Shown here piece after piece: positions 42,104-50,064 of a DNA stretch of 64,000 bases. The position numbers and the translations under genes are program-made. The notes under the pieces were generated by a model. The model saw nothing but the letters and a program-made list of their open reading frames with translations, was not told the origin of the DNA and searched no databases. Origin of the DNA: Methylotenera oryzisoli_B (lineage in GTDB: Bacteria > Pseudomonadota > Gammaproteobacteria > Burkholderiales > Methylophilaceae); assembly GCA_965613685.1 (NCBI GenBank), contig OZ277031.1:248001-312000 (forward strand). Reading direction: 5' to 3'. The stretch's first letter is position 1. Each line of letters starts with the position of its first letter.

Positions 42104-44020
42104 ATGCTAAAAACCCGTAAACACCTTGAATTGTTGGCCCCGGCAAAAAATGCCGAGTTCGGTATCGAAGCCATTAATCATGGTGCGGATGCCGTTTACA
42201 TAGGCGGTCCGGCTTTTGGCGCCAGGTCGAAAGCGCCCAACACGGTGGCCGATATCGCCCGTTTGGTGAAGCACGCGCACCGTTACCATGCGGAGGTGTT
42301 TGTTGCCCTTAACACCATCTTCCATGATCAAGAATTGGACGGCGCGCGCCAATTGGTTGAGCAACTGTATGAGGCCGAGGTGGACGCCTTGATCGTGCAA
42401 GACATGGGCCTGTTAGAGTTGGGTCTGCCGCCTATTCAATTGCATGCCAGCACGCAAACCGACATACGCACGGTAGATAAAGCCGTGTTTTTAGACCAAG
42501 TGGGTTTTTCGCAACTGGTCTTGGCGCGCGAGTTGGATTTGGCCACCGTGCAAAAAATCGCCGCGGCCACCACCTGCAACCTCGAGTACTTCATCCACGG
42601 CGCCTTGTGCGTGGCCTTTAGCGGCCAATGCTTTATCAGCCATGCGCACACCGGTCGCAGCGCCAACCGCGGCGAATGCTCACAAGAGTGCCGCTTGCCG
42701 TTTACCTTGGAAGACCAAAAAGGCCGCATCATAGGCAAAGACCAGCACTTTTTGTCCATGAAAGACAACGATCAAAGCGCCAATCTGCTGGCCTTAATCG
42801 ATGCCGGCGTCAGCTCCTTCAAAATAGAAGGGCGCTATAAAGATTTACCCTATGTCAAAAATGCCACCGCGCATTACCGGCTATTGCTGGATGGCATCCT
42901 GCACGACAGGCCGGAATTGGCGAAGTCCTCGCACGGTAGCAGCCGTTTCACGTTTAGCCCGCAACCGGAAAAAACATTTAACCGCAGCGCCACCGACTAC
43001 TTTGCTAACGGTAGGCAAGCCGACATAGGCGCGTTTGATACGCCTAAGTTTTCCGGTGAAGCCTTAGGCAAAGTGAGCAAGGTGGGCAGCGACTACTTTG
43101 AAGTGGACACCGAGGTCGAGCTGCACAACGGCGACGGCGTGTGCTTTTTTGATGTGCACAAAGAGCTGGTCGGTTTGCGCGTCAATAGTGTGGTCGGCCG
43201 CAAACTCTACCCCAATGAAATGCCCGTGGACATACGCCGCGGCATGGCTGTCTTCCGTAACCGCGATCACGCTTTCATGCGCCTCTTAGAAAAAGACTCG
43301 GCCCAGCGCAAAATAGCCGTCACCTTACGTTTGACCGATAGCGAGCAGGGTTTTCAATTAAGCGTAAGCGACGAAGCCGGTTTGGTTGGCACGGCCTTTT
43401 GCCTGGCCGACAAGCAATTGGCGGACAACCCCGCGCAAGCCCAGCAGAGCTTACGCGACAATTTAGCCAAATTAGGCAACACCGATTTTGTCGCGAAAAA
43501 CACCGAGTTGGCCACTCGCCAAGCTTGGTTTGTGCCAGCCTCGCTGGTGAACGGTTTGCGCCGCGATGCCATAACGCAATTGCAGCTAGCGCGCGATGCC
43601 GCCTACCAACGCCCGCCACGCCGGCCGGCTAGTGAGCCGCCAGCAATGTATCCGGAAGACACCTTGAGTTATTTGGCCAACGTTTATAACCAAAAAGCGC
43701 GGGCGTTTTACCAGAAGCATGGGGTGAAAATGATTGCGGCGGCGTACGAAGCCAACCAAGAGTTAGACGAAGTGCCCTTGATGATCACCAAGCACTGCCT
43801 GCGATTTAGTCACGGTTTGTGCCCGAAAGAAGCCAAGGGCGTCATTGGCGTGCAGGGCACGGTGACGGCCGAACCCATGACCTTAATCAGCGGTAAAGAC
43901 CGCTACACACTCAAGTTTGATTGCAAGCCGTGCGAGATGCACGTCATGGGCAAAATGCGCAAATCGGTGCTGCAATTAGCGCAACCGCAAGCCGTGCATT
44001 TTATGCCTAGGCGGCCTTAA
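42104..44020 (+). CDS. rlhA: 23S rRNA hydroxycytidine synthase, U32 peptidase family
   Basis: A 638-residue U32-family protein that resembles E. coli RlhA (YdcP), which hydroxylates C2501 of 23S rRNA, rather than the shorter tRNA enzyme TrhP (YegQ). Shared blocks are LELLAPAKNAEFGIEAINHGADAVYIGGPAFGAR, HASTQTDIRTVDKA, FIHGALCVAFSGQCFISH and SANRGECSQECRLP with the metal-binding cysteines. A C-terminal domain of the DUF3656 type follows, ending with DCKPCEMHVMGKMR. The ATG at 42104 is chosen over a TTG at 42062. Confidence 0.9.
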   Translation: MLKTRKHLELLAPAKNAEFGIEAINHGADAVYIGGPAFGARSKAPNTVADIARLVKHAHRYHAEVFVALNTIFHDQELDGARQLVEQLYEAEVDALIVQDMGLLELGLPPIQLHASTQTDIRTVDKAVFLDQVGFSQLVLARELDLATVQKIAAATTCNLEYFIHGALCVAFSGQCFISHAHTGRSANRGECSQECRLPFTLEDQKGRIIGKDQHFLSMKDNDQSANLLALIDAGVSSFKIEGRYKDLPYVKNATAHYRLLLDGILHDRPELAKSSHGSSRFTFSPQPEKTFNRSATDYFANGRQADIGAFDTPKFSGEALGKVSKVGSDYFEVDTEVELHNGDGVCFFDVHKELVGLRVNSVVGRKLYPNEMPVDIRRGMAVFRNRDHAFMRLLEKDSAQRKIAVTLRLTDSEQGFQLSVSDEAGLVGTAFCLADKQLADNPAQAQQSLRDNLAKLGNTDFVAKNTELATRQAWFVPASLVNGLRRDAITQLQLARDAAYQRPPRRPASEPPAMYPEDTLSYLANVYNQKARAFYQKHGVKMIAAAYEANQELDEVPLMITKHCLRFSHGLCPKEAKGVIGVQGTVTAEPMTLISGKDRYTLKFDCKPCEMHVMGKMRKSVLQLAQPQAVHFMPRRP

Positions 44021-44358
44021 GCTTTTTTCACGAATTCCGATTTTAGTTTCATGGCACCTATGCCATCGATTTTGCAATCGATGTCGTGGTCGCCATCCAC
44101 CAAACGGATGTTTTTGACTTTGGTGCCGACTTTCACCACCAAGGACGAGCCTTTCACTTTTAAATCCTTAATCACCGTCACGCTGTCGCCGTCTTGCAGC
44201 ACGTTACCATTGGCATCCTTGATCACTTTTTGCTCGTCGCCTTGATCGGCCGCGGCGGATTTAGGCCATTCGTGGGCGCACTCTGGGCAGACATACTGGT
44301 CGCCGTCTTCGTAGGTGTATACGGATTGGCATTGTGGGCACTGCGGTAAATCGCTCAT
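44017..44358 (-). CDS. PhnA/YjdM family zinc-ribbon protein
   Basis: A 113-residue protein with an N-terminal zinc ribbon (CPQCQSVYTYEDGDQYVCPECAHEW, Cys8, Cys11, and two more about 15 residues later) and the C-terminal PhnA domain KDANGNVLQDGDSVTVIKDLKVKGSS. Despite the name, homologues outside phosphonate operons have no proven role in phosphonate use. It overlaps the 3' end of convergent rlhA by four bases. Confidence 0.88.
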   Translation of the reverse strand: MSDLPQCPQCQSVYTYEDGDQYVCPECAHEWPKSAAADQGDEQKVIKDANGNVLQDGDSVTVIKDLKVKGSSLVVKVGTKVKNIRLVDGDHDIDCKIDGIGAMKLKSEFVKKA

Positions 44359-44394
44359 ATTGGGCTACTCTCTTTTTTAATTAATAGTTTTTAA

Positions 44395-44955
44395 CTAATG
44401 CAAAATCGGCTTGCTGGTGTCTACGCTGCTGGTTTGGACTGGGTTGGCCATAGTCAAATCCCAGTTCGCTTCGCGGGTGGCCAATTGCAGCATGCTGGCC
44501 AAGGCTTGGATCAGTTCGCCGGTTAAGGCCATTTTCACGGATTGACCAGTGCTGCACTGCAATTCCATATAGGGCGGCAAGTTGCCGACTCGAACAGTCA
44601 GGCAGGTTATGGCCAATAAAGGCACATCGGAACGGGCTTTGCGGTCGCTTTGGTAGGCCGATTGAAAATCCAATTGGGCTATTTTTTTCTGCAGTTCGGC
44701 ATCGCGCGCAAAGTGATCCATGGCTTGGTCTTTGTCTAGGGTGGCGCTGCCAGTCGGGCTTGAAAGGCCGCTGGCACTGGGCAATACGCTGCTGCCCGCT
44801 TGTTGCAAGGCCGACCAAATCTGCTTGGCCACGCGCCGGCTAATCCACACCGCCACTTCAGTTTTGTCTGCTAGGCCGACCTTCAGCAACAAGCGGTCTT
44901 CTTGCTCATTGAAGCCCAGGTTGATTTGTTCAATTGACGATTCGTTTTCGGTCAT
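44395..44955 (-). CDS. Unknown conserved-looking protein
   Basis: A 186-residue protein I do not recognise. It has no signal peptide or membrane helix. The N-terminal part (QINLGFNEQEDRLLLKVGLADKTEVAVWISRRVAKQIWSAL) alternates hydrophobic and charged residues like a beta sheet ending in a helix; the middle is Ser/Gly-rich; the last third (CLTVRVGNLPPYMELQC...MALTGELIQALASMLQLA) again looks folded. It is divergent from groES across the CIRCE region and could respond to the same signals. Confidence 0.7.
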   Translation of the reverse strand: MTENESSIEQINLGFNEQEDRLLLKVGLADKTEVAVWISRRVAKQIWSALQQAGSSVLPSASGLSSPTGSATLDKDQAMDHFARDAELQKKIAQLDFQSAYQSDRKARSDVPLLAITCLTVRVGNLPPYMELQCSTGQSVKMALTGELIQALASMLQLATREANWDLTMANPVQTSSVDTSKPILH

Positions 44956-45021
44956 GGGCCTATTTTAAAGCCTAAGCCCAAACGCCCACTAAATCTTTAT
45001 TAAATTTTTTTAACTGGTCCG

Positions 45022-45049
45022 CTTGAAATACATCAGACCGACCCAATAA
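45022..45049 (+). promoter_or_regulatory. Sigma-32-like heat-shock promoter of groESL
   Basis: CTTGAAA at 45022-45028 and CCCAATAA at 45042-45049 are 13 bases apart and resemble the sigma-32 consensus (CTTGAAA and CCCCAT). It ends one base before the CIRCE operator. A housekeeping -10 (TAAAAT, 45074-45079) also overlaps the right arm of CIRCE. Confidence 0.6.
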
Positions 45050-45076
45050 CTAGCACTCTGATGGTTTGAGTGCTAA
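45050..45076 (+). promoter_or_regulatory. CIRCE operator (HrcA site)
   Basis: CTAGCACTC, nine bases, GAGTGCTAA: this matches the CIRCE consensus at 17 of 18 arm positions, with only the first base changed. It lies upstream of groESL, so the chaperonin operon should be repressed by HrcA and induced by heat. hrcA itself is not in the window. Confidence 0.95.
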
Positions 45077-45199
45077 AATCGCGCTCGAACAAAATGGTAA
45101 CGTCATGGTGCAGTGCCGGCCATGCATTTTTTAGTCCGATGGCCCTTTGGTCGATCGGGCAGAGCTAGTTAATTTTTGATTTATTTTTGGAGAAATCGT

Positions 45200-45487
45200 A
45201 TGAAAATCCGTCCATTACACGACCGTGTCATTGTAAAACGCTCAGAAGAAGAGCGTACAACGGCTTCTGGCATTGTGATTCCAGATAGCGCAACAGAAAA
45301 ACCGGATCAAGGCGTCGTTCAAGCGATTGGTTCTGGCAAACGTGACGACAGCGGCAAAGTGATTGCCCTAGACGTTAAAGTAGGCGACAAAGTGTTATTC
45401 GGTAAATACGCTGGCCAAACCGTAAAAGTAGACGGCGAAGAATTATTGGTTATGCGCGAAGAAGACATCATGGCGATTGTTGAGTAA
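45200..45487 (+). CDS. groES: Co-chaperonin GroES
   Basis: The 95-residue heptameric lid of the GroEL chamber. MKIRPLHDRVIVKRSEEERTTASGIVIPDSATEKP is the family signature, followed by the mobile loop region. The ATG at 45200 has GGAG upstream; a longer frame from 45176 has no homology support. Control is by the CIRCE and sigma-32-like elements upstream; groEL follows after 117 bases. Confidence 0.98.
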   Translation: MKIRPLHDRVIVKRSEEERTTASGIVIPDSATEKPDQGVVQAIGSGKRDDSGKVIALDVKVGDKVLFGKYAGQTVKVDGEELLVMREEDIMAIVE

Positions 45488-45546
45488 ACCATTACTTAGC
45501 AAGCATGAATTTATATTGCAGTTAAACAACCACACAGCAATTTGAA

Positions 45547-45585
45547 CAGAGCTTTTCTCTGTGCCTTTGTGTCTCTGTGGTGAAC
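45547..45585 (+). repeat. Family B repeat copy inside the groES-groEL gap
   Basis: TCTCTGTGCC and GTGTCTCTGTGGTGAA within 45556-45585 repeat the right arm of the element at 61819-61847. A CAGAG/CTCTG hairpin (45547-45561) overlaps its start. It lies just before the groEL ribosome site (AGGAGA at about 45592). Confidence 0.75.
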
Positions 45586-45604
45586 GTTTTTAGGAGAATT
45601 TAAC

Positions 45605-47248
<1,644 letters not shown>

Positions 47249-47299
47249 GGAGTAAGGCTTTAGGCGGCTGGTAATCAAGCCGCTTAATCCTTGCGTTTA

Positions 47300-47331
47300 A
47301 AAAAGGCTTACGGTTTTCCGTAAGCCTTTTT
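47300..47331 (+). terminator. Intrinsic terminator after groEL
   Basis: A 13-bp perfect stem (AAAAGGCTTACGG, 47301-47313, with 47318-47330) and a four-T loop, with a T stretch closing the stem. It starts 52 bases after the groEL stop codon. Confidence 0.88.
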
Positions 47332-47389
47332 AATTTGGCGCTTTGGACTTATGCTAATGAAATTCAAAAAAGAAATAGAGGGGATTGCC

Positions 47390-47554
47390 ATGAAATTACC
47401 TACTATCTTAGCGTTGCCTGCAAATAGCGATCGCCGATTGCGTCAGCAAGCATTTATGGCATATTTTGCATCAACTACTCAGTCTGGGGTTTTTCCTTCA
47501 TCCGCTAACAGTAAGGATGACAACAATTCGTTTCCTTTATGGCTTCAAATGTAG
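47390..47554 (+). CDS. Small protein of unknown function
   Basis: A possible 54-residue protein, MKLPTILALPANSDRRLRQQAF to FPLWLQM. AGAGGGG at 47377-47383 is six bases from the ATG, a good ribosome site. The frame extends to an ATG at 47351 without a site. There is no membrane helix; the N-terminus is mildly hydrophobic, the tail Ser/Asn-rich. It lies between the groEL terminator and another strong terminator, which suggests its own transcription unit. I recognise no family. Confidence 0.5.
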   Translation: MKLPTILALPANSDRRLRQQAFMAYFASTTQSGVFPSSANSKDDNNSFPLWLQM

Positions 47555-47601
47555 CTAATCATGCTACGTTTTAGCTTTGCTTGCTACCTAGAATGCCCAA
47601 T

Positions 47602-47640
47602 AAAGAAGGGTTAAGCCGCTAAGCTTAACCCTTCTTTTTT
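47602..47640 (+). terminator. Intrinsic terminator after the small gene
   Basis: A 15-bp perfect stem (47602-47616 with 47623-47637), six-base loop and six T at its end. It stands between the small + strand gene and the convergent tRNA-Arg, and could stop transcription from both sides. Confidence 0.9.
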
Positions 47641-47652
47641 ACTGCCGGTATT

Positions 47653-47729
47653 TGGTGCGCCCGGAGCGATTCGAACGCCCGACCCCTTGGTTCGTAGCCA
47701 AGTACTCTATCCAGCTGAGCTACGGGCGC
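47653..47729 (-). tRNA. tRNA-Arg (anticodon ACG)
   Basis: A 77-base tRNA on the minus strand. The acceptor GCGCCCG pairs with CGGGCGC, the anticodon arm is CTTGG-CTACGAA-CCAAG with anticodon ACG, and the T arm holds GTTCGAATC. The CCA end is encoded (47653-47655). It reads CGU and, with inosine, CGC/CGA, the arginine codons heavily used in the ribosomal genes of this window. Confidence 0.96.
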
Positions 47730-48032
47730 ATGCGCAGCATTATACTGTAACTTGAGCCCATCTAAAAGCACTAATTCGTTATTTTCCGTTTACCTGCCTG
47801 TGTTGAGCAAAATCCCCGCCTTTTTCAACTTAATGATACCTGAATGATAAAGCCGACAATAAAGGCAAATTATTTAGTAAAAACATGCCCTTAAAGCTTA
47901 TAAAGGCATCTGGTTGATATATACTGAGATAGTATCTAATAAATGTATCGCTACACATTGATTTACATGGCTTTGATGGGTAAATGACCCAGCCAAAATG
48001 AGCACAAAAAAACAATAAAAATAACGGGATGT
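47730..48032. other. AT-rich gap with the tRNA-Arg promoter
   Basis: About 300 bases without a supported gene. On the minus strand a TATAAT (47739-47744) with TTTAGA (47761-47766) 16 bases upstream is a likely tRNA-Arg promoter. A short hairpin TGGGT/ACCCA (47977-47991) lies 40 bases before tpsB. A 61-codon minus strand frame (47830-48015) has no ribosome site and unlikely composition, so I do not call it. Confidence 0.55.
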
Positions 48033-49835
48033 ATGGCAGTAAAATTTAATAAAAACAATCATGTAAAGCGCCACCCTAGCCGTTTAAATCGGCTTGTGCT
48101 TTGCCCTTTGCGCCGTCTATGGGCGCTGATTGCACTGGCCTTTTGCTTGCTTGCTTCTTCATTGGTTTTAGCTGACCCTCTACCAACCTCTCCCGATGCC
48201 GGTCAAATTTTGCAGCAAATTGAACGCGATTTAGAGCTTAAGCCGGGCCCTGCTCAGCCAGAATTACCAATCCAAGCACCGCCATCAGAAGACGAGCAAG
48301 CTGACAAGGTCACCGTTAAGCAATTTAAGTTTAAGGGTAACAAGGTCTTGAGCGAATCCGATTTGCAAGAGGCGGTCGCGCCTTTGACCAATCGCAGCAT
48401 CAGCATCACCGAGCTTAAAACTTGCACCGATTTGGTGTCCGCCCTTTACCGTAAAAAGGGCTACCTGGCCTCCTGCAGTTTGCCCGAGCAAGACATTACC
48501 GAAGGCGTGGTGTTGATCGATGTGGTCGAGGCCGTGTTTGGTGGGGCCAAGTTTGATGGCGTCTACAAGCGCGATTTCATTCGTGTTAAGCCAGCTGTCA
48601 TCGAGCGCTATATAGAAGCGGCCGCGCCCAAGGGCGTGGTGCTCAATCAAGACAAACTAGACAAAGGCATTTTGCTGTTAGAGGGCTTGGCCGGCATCAA
48701 GGTTTAGCACACCTTGCAAGCTGGGCAGGCGGACGGCAGCACCGATTTATTGCTCAAGGTAAAAGACCAGCCACTGTTTAGCAGCCAAGTCACCCTAGAC
48801 AACACCGGCGGTCGACAAACCGGCCGTGAAAAATTCACCGCCATGCTTGGCCTAGCCAGTCCCTTGGGTTACGGCGACACCTTGAACCTTACCGCCTTAC
48901 ACAGCCAAGGCACCGATTACGCCAGGTTGTCCTACAACCTACCAGTCGGTGCCAAAGGACTGCAAATTGGTTTGAGCGGCACCTACATGGAATACGACGT
49001 GATCTTGGCCGACTTTGCCAGCCAAAAACCCAACGGGTATTCCAGCACGCTGGGCTTAAGCGCGCAGTACCCATGGTGGCGCAATAAAGCCACTAAGGTG
49101 AATATCGGCATGGAAGCGGACACCAAACAGTTCACCAACAAGTCCACGCCGCGCGACATTGAAATCAAAAGCAGCGACTACGGCATGCAGGTTTACGCGC
49201 TAACCTTAAGTGCCGAGCACAATGACAATTGGTTGGCCAGTGCGCAAACCACCGCCTCGCTAAATATCGGTACTGGTAAGGTGAATTTGAATGGCTCGGC
49301 TAATCGGGATAATGATCTAGCCGCCGCGCACACCAGCGGCCGCTTTGCCCGCTTGCGCTGGAATGCCGCGCGCAGCCAATTCTTAACCAACACCATCTTG
49401 TTGAATGTTAGCGGCTCCGGTCAGTTTGCCGACAGCAATTTAGACTCATCCGAAAAATTCTATTTAGGCGGCTTGAACGGTGTGCGTGCTTACCCCACCA
49501 GTGAGGGCAGTGGCAGCGAGGGGTTCATGGCCATCGCGGAATTGCGTAAATACTTGGCCAACAACATCACCGTGGCCGGATTTGTCGATTACGGTCGCAT
49601 CAAGCAATTTGAGAACAACCTAAAAGCCAACGGCCAAGTAATAGTAGATAACAACGCTTACAGCCTAAAAGGCTACGGCGCATCCATTGCTTGGCAAGGG
49701 CCGTATCGTACTAATGTGAAAGCCACCTACGCGCACCGCATTGGCCACAACCCCAACCCCACGAGCACCGGCAACGACCAAGACGGCAGCAACGAATACG
49801 ACGTATTTTGGCTAAACGGCGGAATCAACTTCTAA
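48033..49835 (+). pseudogene. TpsB/ShlB-type transporter with an in-frame amber codon
   Basis: A two-partner secretion outer membrane transporter (FhaC/ShlB family). A signal peptide runs to about residue 47 (LALAFCLLASSLVLADP-like segment), a POTRA domain covers about 90-170 (VTVKQFKFKGNKVLSESDLQEAV), and the barrel ends in the proper terminal Phe (GGINF). A TAG at 48705-48707 (codon 225, GIKV-stop-HTLQAG) splits the frame; both halves stay in one frame and are otherwise intact. A CAG or similar codon has probably mutated. Alternatives are amber suppression or a sequencing error. tpsA follows 229 bases later. Confidence 0.85.
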
Positions 49836-49859
49836 TGCCGATCTTCTCTATTAAACCCG

Positions 49860-49929
49860 TTTCACCACAGAGGCACGGCAGCCGCGATCAAACCCTTTCA
49901 CCACAGAGGCACAGAGACTCGGAGAAAAC
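49860..49929. repeat. Family B repeat, two direct copies
   Basis: TTTCACCACAGAGGCAC occurs at 49860-49876 and again at 49896-49912, the second continuing as AGAGACTCGGAG. This is the left-arm version of the repeat at 61753-61771. Confidence 0.75.
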
Positions 49930-49960
49930 CTTAAAACATTCTGAGGTTATTTCAAATCCG

Positions 49961-49985
49961 TTCGTGCTGAGCTTGTCGAAGCACG
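49961..49985. repeat. Family C short inverted repeat
   Basis: CGTGCT (49963-49968) and AGCACG (49980-49985) flank GAGCTTGTCGA. This is a short dispersed repeat type known from several proteobacterial genomes; only one copy is seen here. Confidence 0.6.
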
Positions 49986-50024
49986 CAACCCTTTTGTCAA
50001 GGAAGCGCGCAATGAAAGCCGCGG

Positions 50025-50052
50025 TTAATGTAGGAGCGGCGCCCCGCCGCGA
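50025..50052. repeat. Family A half-element, direct repeat left of tpsA
   Basis: This 28-base stretch, TTAATGTAGGAGCGG then CGCCCCGCCGCGA, is identical to the left part of the element at 52251-52278. It lacks an inverted partner. It ends 13 bases before the tpsA start codon. Confidence 0.8.
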
Positions 50053-50064
50053 AAAACAACGCTA

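Noticed and set aside
47830..48015. 61-codon minus strand frame upstream of tpsB
   Set aside because: No Shine-Dalgarno, AT-rich random-looking composition and no recognisable motif.
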